Shown: positions 51,002 through 59,641, counted from the stretch's first letter. The stretch is DNA of 64,000 bases from Capnocytophaga haemolytica (GCF_001553545.1 NZ_CP014227.1:1532501-1596500), one strand, 5' to 3'. Notes: a model not told the origin generated them from the sequence alone. Made by a program: numbers and translations.

Positions 51002-52000
51002 ATGTTTAAAGATATAACATTTGCAAATCCAGCATTCTTTTGGTTGTTGTTGCTCATACCACTGCTGTGTGTGTGGTATATATTCTCTTACAAGAAATCG
51101 AAGGCAAACCTAAGTATTTCATCAACACTGACTTTTAAGAAGTATAAAGGAAAGGGCTATTTATACCACTTACTTTTTGTAAGCAGAGTGTTAGCTATAG
51201 CTTTGCTGATTGTAGCCTTAGCCCGCCCACAAGTGCATTCAGAATCAGCTAAGGTAAAGACTACTGAAGGGATTGACATTGTGCTGGCAATAGATGTGTC
51301 TACCAGTATGCTCTCGCAGGACTTGAAACCCAACCGCTTTGAGGCACTGAAGAAAGTAGCTTCACAGTTCGTACAGGAGCGCCCTAACGACCGCATCGGT
51401 TTGGTAATTTATGCAGGTGAAAGTTATACTCAAACGCCAGTAACAAGCGATAAGGCGATAATCCTTAACGCTCTGAAGGACATTAATTCTGGTGCTATCG
51501 AGGATGGTACTGCTATTGGGATGGGGCTGGCTACGGCGGTCAATCGTTTGAAAGAGAGCAAAGCCAAGAGCCGTGTGATAATCCTCCTTACTGATGGGGT
51601 AAATAACACAGGCTTCGTCGACCCTGAAACAGCTGCTGAGATGGCTGCCGAATATGGTATTAAGGTTTACACGGTAGGGATAGGTACTAATGGTATGGCA
51701 CTTTCACCCTTTGCTCTGAACGCTGATGGCTCCATAATGTACCGAATGCAACAAGTAGAGATAGATGAAGCACTGATGAAGAATATCGCTAAGATCACTA
51801 AGGGGAAATACTTCCGTGCTACTAACAATAAAAAGCTCAAAGAGATCTACGATGAGATTAATAAACTTGAAACAAGTAAGATAGAGGAATTTAAATATAC
51901 AGAAGTAGACGAAAAATTCCGTCCGTTGGCGCTTATAGCAGGCTTGTTATTACTACTTGAATTCTTGCTAAAGCACACCGTTTTTAGGAATGAAATATAA
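51002..52000 (+). CDS. batA: von Willebrand factor A membrane protein BatA
   Basis: 332 residues. Two N-terminal helices (FFWLLLLIPLLCVWYIFSY; LLFVSRVLAIALLIVALA), then a vWA domain with a complete MIDAS: DIVLAIDVSTSMLSQDLK (DxSxS) and VIILLTDGVNNTGFVDPET. A C-terminal helix (FRPLALIAGLLLLLEFLL) anchors it. BatA/BatB act together with MoxR and DUF58 partners in oxidative stress tolerance. It is the last gene of the operon, and a clear terminator follows. Confidence 0.88.
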   Translation: MFKDITFANPAFFWLLLLIPLLCVWYIFSYKKSKANLSISSTLTFKKYKGKGYLYHLLFVSRVLAIALLIVALARPQVHSESAKVKTTEGIDIVLAIDVSTSMLSQDLKPNRFEALKKVASQFVQERPNDRIGLVIYAGESYTQTPVTSDKAIILNALKDINSGAIEDGTAIGMGLATAVNRLKESKAKSRVIILLTDGVNNTGFVDPETAAEMAAEYGIKVYTVGIGTNGMALSPFALNADGSIMYRMQQVEIDEALMKNIAKITKGKYFRATNNKKLKEIYDEINKLETSKIEEFKYTEVDEKFRPLALIAGLLLLLEFLLKHTVFRNEI

Positions 52001-52025
52001 AAGTTGCCAAACTATATTTAATGGG

Positions 52026-52065
52026 ATAGCGGTTTTGTACGTAAGTGCAAAGCCGCTATTTTTTA
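52026..52065 (+). terminator. Terminator of the Bat operon
   Basis: ATAGCGGTTTTG pairs with CAAAGCCGCTAT, followed by TTTTTTATT. Confidence 0.8.
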
Positions 52066-52105
52066 TTCTTTGAAGGCTACTGATGGATAAAATGCTTACT
52101 ACCAC

Positions 52106-52138
52106 CGAAACAAGAACGAACCCACAACGAAGTAATAA
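52106..52138. repeat. 11-bp-period array, three CGAA units
   Basis: CGAAACAAGAA, CGAACCCACAA and CGAAGTAATAA follow at exact 11-bp spacing. The same CGAA spacing is seen upstream of mgtE at 20497. Confidence 0.65.
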
Positions 52139-52261
52139 ATTATTATGAGTAATACAAATTTGTTTTCGTTTTCCTTCGTAAACTATAAAGATATAAACTA
52201 TTGAAATTTAGTGGGCTAAAAGGTGAGTTTTAAAATATTTATGAAAATAAGTGTTAAAATG

Positions 52262-52293
52262 TTTGGCGGTTTAAAAAAATAGCTATACTTTTA
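52262..52293 (+). promoter_or_regulatory. Promoter of gdhA
   Basis: TTTG (52262-52265), a 20-base spacer and TACTTTTA (52286-52293), one base off the -7 consensus, 31 bases before the ATG. Confidence 0.55.
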
Positions 52294-52323
52294 CCGCCTA
52301 AATGAATAACAAACGTAACAGAT

Positions 52324-53598
52324 ATGAGTAATACAGAAAAGAAAACAAGTATGTACGAAAACGTGATGCACGAGTTCAACAAAGCAGCAGACAAGATGAA
52401 CTTAGATGCAGGCGTACGCAAGATTTTAGCAACTACTCAGAACGAAGTAGTAGTGCACTTCCCTGTGAAGATGGACGATGGTCGCATTGAGGTATTCACA
52501 GGCTATCGCGTGCAACACAACAACGCACTGGGTCCTTATAAAGGGGGATTGCGCTATCACCCAACGGTGGACATCAATGCCGCACGTGCTTTGGCTACGT
52601 GGATGACGTGGAAGTCAGCTATCGCAGGCATTCCGTACGGTGGCGGTAAGGGTGGTATACAGATTGACCCAAGCCAATTCTCACAAGCAGAGTTGGAGCG
52701 TATCACACGTCGCTTTACCTACGCATTGGGCGATAATATTGGTCCTGATTACGATATTCCTGCACCAGATGTGAATACCAATGCACAGATTATGGCGTGG
52801 ATTGCCGATACGTATGCCTCTACCAAAGCACCCTCACAGCGCGCTAATAACTTCCACGTAGTAACAGGTAAGCCTGTAGGCTGCGGCGGATTGGAAGGGC
52901 GCGACCGTGCAACAGGTTTTGGAGTGGTAACTGCTATTAAGAAGTGGGTAAAAGCTCATAATGTAGACCTGAAAGGCAAGACCTATATTGTGCAAGGCTT
53001 CGGTAACGTAGGCTATTGGACAGCGCATTTTCTCAGTGAGCTTGGGGCTAAACTCATTGCTGTACAAGACCACACAGGCTCTATTAGCAATCCTGATGGT
53101 ATCTGCCCTGAAGAGCTTTTAGCGTATGCAAAGACCAACAAGGGTGGGGTAGGAGGCTATCCTAAAGCAAAGGCTATCAATAATGCCGACTTCTGGAAGA
53201 CAGAGTGCTATCTATTAGTGCCAGCAGCTTTGGGTAACCAAATCACTGTAAACAATGTGAAAGACATCAAGGCGCAATTAGTGGCAGAAGGCGCTAATGG
53301 CCCCACAGACTCAGAGGCAGAGGAAGTGCTTTTGAAGAAAGGCATAGCCGTAATTCCTGACATCTTGTGTAACAGTGGTGGGGTGATAGGTTCGTACTAC
53401 GAATGGCTACAGAACAAGCGTGCTGAGGTATGGCATATTGATGAGGTACTCGAAAGACTACAAAGGAAGATTGAGCACTCATTCGATTTGGTAGTTGAAG
53501 CCTCAAAAGAATACGACTGCGACCTGCGTACAGCGGCGTATATCGTAGCACTCAAGAAGATAGAGCGCGTATACAAAGAAAGAGGCGTATTCCCTTAG
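52324..53598 (+). CDS. gdhA: Glutamate dehydrogenase
   Basis: 424 residues, of the Glu/Leu/Phe/Val dehydrogenase family. GPYKGGLRYHPTVDINAARA and PYGGGKGGIQIDPSQFSQ hold the substrate and catalytic residues, DVNTNAQIMAWIADTY the family signature, and KTYIVQGFGNVGYWTAHFLS the Rossmann fold. It interconverts glutamate with 2-oxoglutarate and ammonium. The length fits glutamate dehydrogenases of the shorter type. Own promoter and a terminator at 53618. Confidence 0.92.
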   Translation: MSNTEKKTSMYENVMHEFNKAADKMNLDAGVRKILATTQNEVVVHFPVKMDDGRIEVFTGYRVQHNNALGPYKGGLRYHPTVDINAARALATWMTWKSAIAGIPYGGGKGGIQIDPSQFSQAELERITRRFTYALGDNIGPDYDIPAPDVNTNAQIMAWIADTYASTKAPSQRANNFHVVTGKPVGCGGLEGRDRATGFGVVTAIKKWVKAHNVDLKGKTYIVQGFGNVGYWTAHFLSELGAKLIAVQDHTGSISNPDGICPEELLAYAKTNKGGVGGYPKAKAINNADFWKTECYLLVPAALGNQITVNNVKDIKAQLVAEGANGPTDSEAEEVLLKKGIAVIPDILCNSGGVIGSYYEWLQNKRAEVWHIDEVLERLQRKIEHSFDLVVEASKEYDCDLRTAAYIVALKKIERVYKERGVFP

Positions 53599-53617
53599 AA
53601 TACAAAAACAATAAGAT

Positions 53618-53650
53618 AAAAGAGACTGCCCACGGGTGGTCTCTTTTTTG
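53618..53650 (+). terminator. Terminator of gdhA
   Basis: AAAAGAGACTGCC pairs imperfectly with GGTGGTCTCTTTT, followed by a T-run. Confidence 0.7.
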
Positions 53651-53671
53651 GCTTTAAAATTAATTTGACGT

Positions 53672-54541
53672 ATGAATGAACAAGAAACGGTACTTGTAGT
53701 AGGAGCTACGGGCTATTTGGGAAGATACATAGTAGCAGAACTACATAGACGAGGCGTACGGGTGCGAGCCGTAGTACGCAGTAGAGTTCGCGCTGAGGAA
53801 GAAGGGGCTTGGGGAGCACCTTCGCTTGAAGGTTTGGTAGATGAATGGGCAGAAGGGGCAGTAACTGACCTTACATTTACTACTGAGCTGGCAAAGGGGG
53901 TCGATAGAGTGATTTCAGCCCTTGGCGTAACCAAGCAGAAGGCAGACCCTTGGGCAGTGGATTACGGGGCAAACCTAAATGTATTGCGATCGGCTGTGGA
54001 GTACGATGTGAAGAGCTTCTGCTTTGTGAACGTCATCGGAGGTGATAAGTGTCCTGCCCAGCTTACTAAGGCAAAGGCTGCCTTTGTAAAAGACCTAAAA
54101 GCCTCTGCGATTATCAGTGAGGTGGTGAACCCGCCTGCCTATTTCTCAGATATGACTGAGGTCTTTAAGATGGCACAACAAGGACGGGTGTATCTCTTTG
54201 CCCCAGAGGTGCGTATCAATCCCATTCACGGGGCGGATTTGGCAGCCTTCTGTGTAGATAGGCTTTTGGAGGGCAAAGTAGGTGAGTGGAATGTAGGCGG
54301 ACCTGAGGTGTTTACGTGGCGGGAAGTGGCAACTTGTGTTTTTGAAGCATTGGGTAAGCCTGCAAAGATAAGTAGGGTAAGCCCTATGGTACTCAAACCA
54401 CTAATCGGAATAATGCAACTATTTAACGAGCGAAAAGCAGATACGCTGCGCTTTGTAAGCTGGAGTATGACCCACGATTGTATGGGGCAAACCACGGGGA
54501 CGCATAAATTGCTCGATTTTTATACTGCACAAGCACGATAA
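53672..54541 (+). CDS. NAD(P)-binding NmrA/epimerase-like protein
   Basis: 289 residues. ETVLVVGATGYLGRYIVAEL is a GxxGxxG dinucleotide motif. The segments LAKGVDRVISALGVTKQKAD and VNVIGGDKCPAQLTKAKAAF fit atypical short-chain dehydrogenases of the NmrA/NAD(P)H-binding group rather than classical ones with YxxxK. The substrate is unknown. It is followed by a perfect terminator hairpin. Confidence 0.78.
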   Translation: MNEQETVLVVGATGYLGRYIVAELHRRGVRVRAVVRSRVRAEEEGAWGAPSLEGLVDEWAEGAVTDLTFTTELAKGVDRVISALGVTKQKADPWAVDYGANLNVLRSAVEYDVKSFCFVNVIGGDKCPAQLTKAKAAFVKDLKASAIISEVVNPPAYFSDMTEVFKMAQQGRVYLFAPEVRINPIHGADLAAFCVDRLLEGKVGEWNVGGPEVFTWREVATCVFEALGKPAKISRVSPMVLKPLIGIMQLFNERKADTLRFVSWSMTHDCMGQTTGTHKLLDFYTAQAR

Positions 54542-54560
54542 CTTAAACAAACAATAAAAG

Positions 54561-54599
54561 AAAACCACCATTGTAAGCGTCCTTACAATGGTGGTTTTT
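54561..54599 (+). terminator. Strong terminator after the NmrA-like gene
   Basis: AAAACCACCATTGTAAG pairs perfectly with its complement across four bases (54578-54581), and the stem ends in a T-run. Confidence 0.9.
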
Positions 54600-54650
54600 G
54601 AATTTTACAAAGGACTAGTAAATATTTAAGAACTTAGACTTAGTTGTTTT

Positions 54651-54678
54651 GTCTGTCTCGAATACTTTTGAGACAGAC
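54651..54678. repeat. Inverted repeat of unknown role
   Basis: GTCTGTCTC and GAGACAGAC pair perfectly across ten bases. It could terminate the minus-strand DUF805 gene or be the end of a decayed element. Confidence 0.5.
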
Positions 54679-54745
54679 TAACCTTGCAAGGTGTAACCCA
54701 TAAGTAAGTCTTATGGTGAGGTTGTTGTGGCAAAGAAAAAAACAT

Positions 54746-55116
54746 TTAAGGTTTCCAGATCCGTTCTTGAGGTGTAGTCATATCATACTCAGAAGGAGCA
54801 TTGATATTTTTAGGGTCTTTACCATATTGGTTACTGCCATAATCCCCTTCTCCAAAAATGAGGTATATAGGGTAAAAGGGAATGAGTTGATACCAACCGC
54901 TATTACCTACATCGTGACAACGTTTAGCCCCCTGCGCCCATACAAACCAAACATAGAAAGGCAAAAAGAAAAGATAGGGAATAAAGTAATATTTTTGTCC
55001 CGCTAAAATTAGTGAGATGACCTGAGCGATAAAGTTCGCTGCTGTGGCAATAATAATTGTTAAGCCGTACTCCAACCTGCGAATACGACCTTCAAATGAA
55101 AAAGGTGCTTTAACAT
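54746..55116 (-). pseudogene. DUF805 membrane protein, frameshifted at its start
   Basis: The main frame encodes EGRIRRLEYGLTIIIATAAN, several membrane helices and the DUF805 signature GAKRCHDVGNSGWYQLIP, then FYPIYLIFGEGDYGSNQYG. In frame there is no ATG before LEYGLT. Upstream in-frame sequence KAPFSFEGRIRR looks like the real N-terminus, and an ATG at 55114-55116 lies one base out of frame: ATGTTAAAG where ATGTTTAAAG would give M-F-K-A-P-F. A one-T loss is the simplest explanation; otherwise a TTG start at 55075 would give 109 residues. Confidence 0.7.
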
Positions 55117-55413
55117 AGTTAAAAAATATTAGTTATAATTGATTTTTATTTTACTTCTTCTAAGGAAAAGATAGTATGTCGCAAAATTACACCCATATTT
55201 CAATCTGCACAAATTTTTATGTTAAAATTTTATACACTAAATTATTTTTTAAACTAAGAAGCAGTTTTTTAAGCTGTTGTAATTCTCTTTCTAAAAACTA
55301 TAAAAACCATATTTCTTATTCGTGCAAATATTCTGTTAACACGATATTAAGTAGTTTATTATACCAATAAAAATATATTTTTAAGAAATTATATGTTTTA
55401 ACAAACTACTTTC

Positions 55414-55468
55414 TTCCTATACTCATCCTATACTCTTCCTGTACTGTTCCTATACTGAGCCTGTACAA
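55414..55468. repeat. 11-bp-period array, five units
   Basis: TTCCTATACTC, ATCCTATACTC, TTCCTGTACTG, TTCCTATACTG and AGCCTGTACAA follow at exact 11-bp spacing. Two units are identical to units at 47001 and 47012. Confidence 0.9.
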
Positions 55469-55560
55469 AAGAATATTTTTCTTTTTCAGAAAACTGTAAT
55501 CAGCTGGGGTGCATAGAGCGTATTTTTTTCGATACACAAACGAATATTTTTAAGAATTTA

Positions 55561-55592
55561 TTTGGTGGTTTGCGAAAAAGGCCGTACCTTTG
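55561..55592 (+). promoter_or_regulatory. Promoter of fba
   Basis: TTTG (55561-55564), a 20-base spacer and TACCTTTG (55585-55592). The ATG is 77 bases further. Confidence 0.65.
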
Positions 55593-55668
55593 CGGCGTCA
55601 AAGTGGATGATTGCCTGTGGTAGTATCTGCTTTAAGAAAGAAGTATAATTTTAATTTATTAAAAGAAA

Positions 55669-56736
55669 ATGGCACATAACATTAAAAAAGGCGTTATTCT
55701 TGGAAAAGAAGTACAGGAAGTATTTAAATACGCCAAAGAAAAAGGCTTTGCTTTGCCAGCAGCCAACGTAATTAGTTCAAACTCTATTAATGCAGCTTTG
55801 GAAACTGCTGTAGCTGTTAATTCACCTATGATTATTCAATTCTCTAACGGTGGGGCACAGTTTATGGCAGGTAAAGGGCTTTCGAATGAGAATCAACGTG
55901 CAGCAGTGCTCGGTGCTATCGCTGGAGCAAAACACGTGCACCAATTGGCTGAGGCTTATGGGGCGACTATCATCCTGCATACTGACCACTGCGCTAAGAA
56001 GCTATTGCCTTGGCTCGACGGTATGCTCGATGCTTCAGAAAAGCATTTTAAGGAAACAGGTAAGCCAATTTTTAGTTCGCATATGATCGACTTATCAGTG
56101 GAACCTATCAAGGAAAACATTGAGATCAGCAAACGCTATTTGGAACGTATGAGTAAGATGGGGATGACCCTTGAAATCGAGCTCGGTATGACTGGCGGTG
56201 AAGAAGACGGTGTGGATAACTCAGGTGTGGAAGACAGCAGACTTTTTACGCAACCAGAGGACGTGGCTTACGCTTATGAAGAACTTTCAAAAGTGAGCCC
56301 ACAATTCACTATTGCGGCATCTTTCGGTAACGTTCACGGTGTGTACAAGCCAGGAAATGTGAAGTTGACCCCTAAGATCTTACGTAACTCACAAGACTAT
56401 GTTTCTAAGAAGTACAATTTGCCTCACAACAGTTTGGACTTGGTGTTCCACGGAGGTTCAGGTTCTACTTTAGCCGAGATCAAAGAAGCTGTATCGTATG
56501 GTGTAGTGAAGATGAACATCGATACTGACTTACAATATGCTTTCACTGAAGGGGTTCGCGATTATATGAAAGCGAAAGCAGACTACTTGAAGGGGCAAGT
56601 GGGTAACCCAGAAGGAGCTGATGCGCCTAACAAGAAGTATTACGACCCACGTGTATGGCTCAGAGAAGGTGAAAAGACGTTCATTGCACGTCTTAAGAAA
56701 GCCTTTGAAGACCTTAACAATGTAAACACATTATAA
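55669..56736 (+). CDS. fbaA: Class II fructose-bisphosphate aldolase
   Basis: 355 residues, zinc-dependent aldolase of glycolysis and gluconeogenesis. IILHTDHCAKKLLPWLDGML gives the catalytic Asp and a zinc His, EIELGMTGGEEDGVDNSG the zinc Glu loop, AASFGNVHGVYKPGNVKL and VFHGGSGSTLAEIKEA the remaining ligands and phosphate site. The insertions are those of the class IIA type. The long leader and a good promoter suggest strong expression, and a terminator follows. Confidence 0.95.
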   Translation: MAHNIKKGVILGKEVQEVFKYAKEKGFALPAANVISSNSINAALETAVAVNSPMIIQFSNGGAQFMAGKGLSNENQRAAVLGAIAGAKHVHQLAEAYGATIILHTDHCAKKLLPWLDGMLDASEKHFKETGKPIFSSHMIDLSVEPIKENIEISKRYLERMSKMGMTLEIELGMTGGEEDGVDNSGVEDSRLFTQPEDVAYAYEELSKVSPQFTIAASFGNVHGVYKPGNVKLTPKILRNSQDYVSKKYNLPHNSLDLVFHGGSGSTLAEIKEAVSYGVVKMNIDTDLQYAFTEGVRDYMKAKADYLKGQVGNPEGADAPNKKYYDPRVWLREGEKTFIARLKKAFEDLNNVNTL

Positions 56737-56758
56737 TAAGGAATAACATTTACAACAG

Positions 56759-56808
56759 ATAGATTTCGGAGCGTAGATGTTTATCTACCCTCTGAAATCT
56801 ATTTTTTA
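56759..56808 (+). terminator. Terminator of fba
   Basis: ATAGATTTC and GAAATCTAT form a long, slightly imperfect stem with GTAGA/TCTAC inside, followed by TTTTTTATA. Confidence 0.75.
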
Positions 56809-56832
56809 TATTAACTATTTAACTTCATTTAT

Positions 56833-57564
56833 ATGAATACAGACAATAATTACAGTTCAGAGTTTCAGTACGGAGGGGCTTCAGTTCCTAAGCTGGTAGC
56901 CGATGTAACTGAGACTGAGCGCGCGGAGTTTTACCGCAAAACATATACTCACGTAGCCTTGGCATTATTGGCATTTATCGCAGTAGAGGCATTGCTGCTG
57001 AGGATTATCCCCGACAGCTTACTGCTGAAATTGGGTGGGCGCTATATATGGCTATTTGTGATTGGCGCCTTTTGGTTGGGCTCGGTATTGGCTAACAAAT
57101 GGGCACATTCCTTGGATAGAAACACACAATATTTAGGTTTGGGCGTATACGTAGTGCTCGAGGCGCTTATCTTTTGGCCTATGATTAGGATTGCTTTGCT
57201 CTACGCCGATGGAGGTTCGATGATATCGCAGGCGGGGATTATCACCTTGGCGATGTTTGCAGGGCTTACTGCTGTAGTATTCTTCACCCGAGTGAATTTC
57301 TCCTTCTTGCGTACAGTGCTTGTAGTAGGGGGCTTTGTATCCTTAGGGCTGATTGTGGCAGGGGCACTCTTTGGTTTTGATTTAGGCTTGTGGTTCTCCG
57401 CAGGTATGATTGCCTTAGCCTCAGGAGCTATCCTTTATGAAACTTATAATATCAAGAATGAGTATGGCACTAATCAATATGTAGGGGCAGCATTGCAACT
57501 CTTTGCCTCAGTGATGTTGCTGTTCTGGTATATATTGCGCATATTCTTATCGAGAAGAGACTAA
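56833..57564 (+). CDS. Bax inhibitor-1/YccA family membrane protein
   Basis: 243 residues with seven hydrophobic segments. After a polar N-terminus (VADVTETERAEFYRKTYTHV) the first helix is LALLAFIAVEALLLRII, and later ones include MISQAGIITLAMFAGLTAVV and AGMIALASGAILYETYNIKN, with the conserved acidic residue of the BI-1 pore region near the end. Bacterial members are pH-sensitive calcium leak channels or FtsH-associated proteins; the exact role here is unknown. Confidence 0.85.
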   Translation: MNTDNNYSSEFQYGGASVPKLVADVTETERAEFYRKTYTHVALALLAFIAVEALLLRIIPDSLLLKLGGRYIWLFVIGAFWLGSVLANKWAHSLDRNTQYLGLGVYVVLEALIFWPMIRIALLYADGGSMISQAGIITLAMFAGLTAVVFFTRVNFSFLRTVLVVGGFVSLGLIVAGALFGFDLGLWFSAGMIALASGAILYETYNIKNEYGTNQYVGAALQLFASVMLLFWYILRIFLSRRD

Positions 57565-57584
57565 GTATTTTTTAATATCATAAG

Positions 57585-57612
57585 AAGCTGGGAGTTTTTT
57601 CCAGCTTTTTTT
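57585..57612 (+). terminator. Terminator of the BI-1 gene
   Basis: AAGCTGG pairs with CCAGCTT, followed by a T-run that overlaps the -33 element of the next promoter. Confidence 0.7.
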
Positions 57613-57642
57613 GTGCTATATTCTGAAGAATTACTACCTTTG
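57610..57642 (+). promoter_or_regulatory. Promoter of the CapA-like gene
   Basis: TTTG (57610-57613), a 21-base spacer and TACCTTTG (57635-57642). The ATG is 18 bases downstream. Confidence 0.6.
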
Positions 57643-57660
57643 CATCACTTTTAATAAGAA

Positions 57661-58752
57661 ATGAAGATGATACGAGTTATATTGTTGTTATTGCCTTTTG
57701 CACTTGGGGCACAAGAGGCTGGTAATCGTTTGTCACTGCTCTTTATGGGTGACATAATGGGGCACGTTCCTCAGATAGAAGGGGCTTATGACACAACTAC
57801 TAAAAAGTACGATTATACACCCGTATTTGCTAAGATAAAGCACAGGTTTGCTGCTGTGGACTTTGCTATTGCCAATCTTGAGGTTACGCTTGCTGGCAAG
57901 CCTTATAACGGTTACCCACAGTTTTCCTCACCTGATGCTTTAGCCTCAGATGCGAAGCGTAGTGGCATTGGTGTATTAGTTACAGCCAATAATCATACTT
58001 GCGATAGAGGTAAACAGGGTATCATCCGTACCCTTGACGTACTGGATTCGCTGCGTATTCCCCATACAGGTACTTTCCGCAATAAGAGTGAGCGTGAGCA
58101 ACACAATCTGCTTGTGCTCAATAAAAACGGTATCACAGTGGGCTTGCTGAACTACACCTATGGCACTAATGGGCTGCCTGTACCTGAACCTACGATAGTC
58201 AATAAGATAAACTTTGAGCAAATGAAGGCTGACATTGCAGAGGCAAAGCGCTATAATCTCGATAAGCTCATCGTGATGATCCACTGGGGTATAGAGTATC
58301 AACAGCATCAGAATAAGCGACAAGAAGAAGTAGCTCAGTTTTTATTTGATAATGGAGTAGATATCATCATCGGAGGGCACCCGCACGTGTTGCAACCTAT
58401 GTATTACTATCCGCAGACAAGTTTGCATAAGGAGCGGCTGGTAACTTACTCGCTGGGGAATTTTGTTTCCAACCAACGCAAGCCCAATACTGATGGGGGT
58501 GCAATGGTAGAACTCACGCTGCTAAAAGATGGTTACAGTACTCGCATAGTGGATAAAGGGTACTATCTCACGTGGGTAAATCGTACACAAAAAGCCAATG
58601 GCAAATACCACTATGAGATACTGCCTTGTAAGGAATATGAAGAGGCTAACTACAAAGAGCTCAATCAGGAAGCACAGGCTGAGATGAAGACTTTTATAGG
58701 CAATTCACGACATCTTTTTAAGAGCAATGTGTTAGTAGGGGAGAAGCCTTAG
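57661..58752 (+). CDS. CapA-family (PGA_cap) metallophosphatase-like protein
   Basis: 363 residues with a signal peptide (IRVILLLLPFALGAQ). The PGA_cap/CapA fold shows LSLLFMGDIMGH, FAIANLEVTLAGKPYNGYP, VTANNHTCDRGKQGIIRTLD, VMIHWGIEYQ and IIIGGHPHVLQPM, i.e. the metal-ligand motifs of the calcineurin-like superfamily in order. CapA/PgsA proteins take part in poly-gamma-glutamate capsule formation in Bacillus; here no other cap genes are near, so function in this organism is open. Confidence 0.85.
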   Translation: MKMIRVILLLLPFALGAQEAGNRLSLLFMGDIMGHVPQIEGAYDTTTKKYDYTPVFAKIKHRFAAVDFAIANLEVTLAGKPYNGYPQFSSPDALASDAKRSGIGVLVTANNHTCDRGKQGIIRTLDVLDSLRIPHTGTFRNKSEREQHNLLVLNKNGITVGLLNYTYGTNGLPVPEPTIVNKINFEQMKADIAEAKRYNLDKLIVMIHWGIEYQQHQNKRQEEVAQFLFDNGVDIIIGGHPHVLQPMYYYPQTSLHKERLVTYSLGNFVSNQRKPNTDGGAMVELTLLKDGYSTRIVDKGYYLTWVNRTQKANGKYHYEILPCKEYEEANYKELNQEAQAEMKTFIGNSRHLFKSNVLVGEKP

Positions 58753-58773
58753 AAAATATTTTAGTGGTTATAA

Positions 58774-58805
58774 TTGTTTTGTATTGGTAAAAAGATGTAT
58801 ATTTG
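58774..58805 (+). promoter_or_regulatory. Promoter of the M48 peptidase gene
   Basis: TATATTTG (58798-58805) as -7 element, with TTG at 58774-58776 and a 21-base spacer. ATG 58832 follows. Confidence 0.5.
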
Positions 58806-58831
58806 CACGCAATTTTTCAAATAATTATACA

Positions 58832-59641
58832 ATGAAAAGAATTATCTTGACCGCAATGGCGGTATGTGCTATGGCAACAGTACAAGCACAAAAAATCAAT
58901 TTGGGTAAGGCAGTAGGAGCTGCTGCTAAGGGTGCTCAAGCACTTACATTCACTAATGAGGATGCCAAGAAGCTATCGAAAGAATCAGTAGATTGGATGG
59001 ATGCTCATAACAAAGTGGCGGATAAAAACAGCCCTTACACGAAGCGTCTGAATCGTATCTTTGGTAAGCACAAGAATGAAGACGGTTTGAACCTTAACTA
59101 CAAGGTCTATGAGGTGATTGATATCAATGCTTTTGCTTGTGCGGATGGTAGTGTACGTGTGTTTTCCTCACTGATGGATATTATGACTGATGACGAGCTA
59201 TTGGCTGTGATAGGTCACGAAATTGGTCACGTTAAGAATGAGGATACCAAAGATGCTATTAAGGCAGCTTATACACAAGCGGCTCTTATGGATGCAGCTT
59301 CAGCATCTTCAAACACAGTGCACGCCTTGAGTAAAACTCAGATTGGTGAAATGGCAAATGCTTTCTTAGATGCAAAACACAGCAAGAAGCAAGAGTCGCA
59401 AGCTGATGATTACTCATACGACTTTATGAAGAAACACGGCTATAATGTAGTGGGAGTATACACCGCTTTTAAGAAGTTAGCACTCCTTTCAGAAGGTGCA
59501 GAACAAAGTCGCTTTCAAAAGATGATGAGTTCACACCCTGATAGCAATAAGCGTGCTGAAACTGCTAAAAAACGAGCTATCAAGGACGGTTTGTGGAAAG
59601 ACCCAGGAGAAGTAAAACTCCCTACAAGCCCGATTAAATAA
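58832..59641 (+). CDS. M48-family metallopeptidase, exported
   Basis: 269 residues from ATG 58832 (MKRIILTAMAVCAMATVQAQ, a signal peptide). The zinc motif LLAVIGHEIGHVKNEDTKDA (HExxH) and the third ligand in SQADDYSYDFMKKHG match LoiP/BepA-like M48 peptidases, which handle outer-membrane proteins in the periplasm. The C-terminal motif SSHPDSNKRAETAKK is also family-typical. Its stop codon is inside a heptamer array. Confidence 0.88.
   Translation: MKRIILTAMAVCAMATVQAQKINLGKAVGAAAKGAQALTFTNEDAKKLSKESVDWMDAHNKVADKNSPYTKRLNRIFGKHKNEDGLNLNYKVYEVIDINAFACADGSVRVFSSLMDIMTDDELLAVIGHEIGHVKNEDTKDAIKAAYTQAALMDAASASSNTVHALSKTQIGEMANAFLDAKHSKKQESQADDYSYDFMKKHGYNVVGVYTAFKKLALLSEGAEQSRFQKMMSSHPDSNKRAETAKKRAIKDGLWKDPGEVKLPTSPIK

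Larger units (their letters stand above)
52001..52323. other. Gene-free region upstream of gdhA
   Basis: About 320 bases, holding the Bat operon terminator (52026-52065), a three-unit 11-bp CGAA array (52106-52138) and the gdhA promoter (52262-52293). Nothing else was recognised. Confidence 0.7.
55117..55668. other. Gene-free region upstream of fba
   Basis: About 550 AT-rich bases. It holds a five-unit 11-bp array (55414-55468) and the fba promoter (55561-55592). No credible ORF and nothing else recognised. Confidence 0.7.

Noticed and set aside
54651..54720. Insertion-sequence end
   Set aside because: Inverted repeats are present, but there is no transposase fragment or target duplication.
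54713..55006. 97-codon plus-strand ORF
   Set aside because: Antisense to the DUF805 signature, which is clear on the minus strand.
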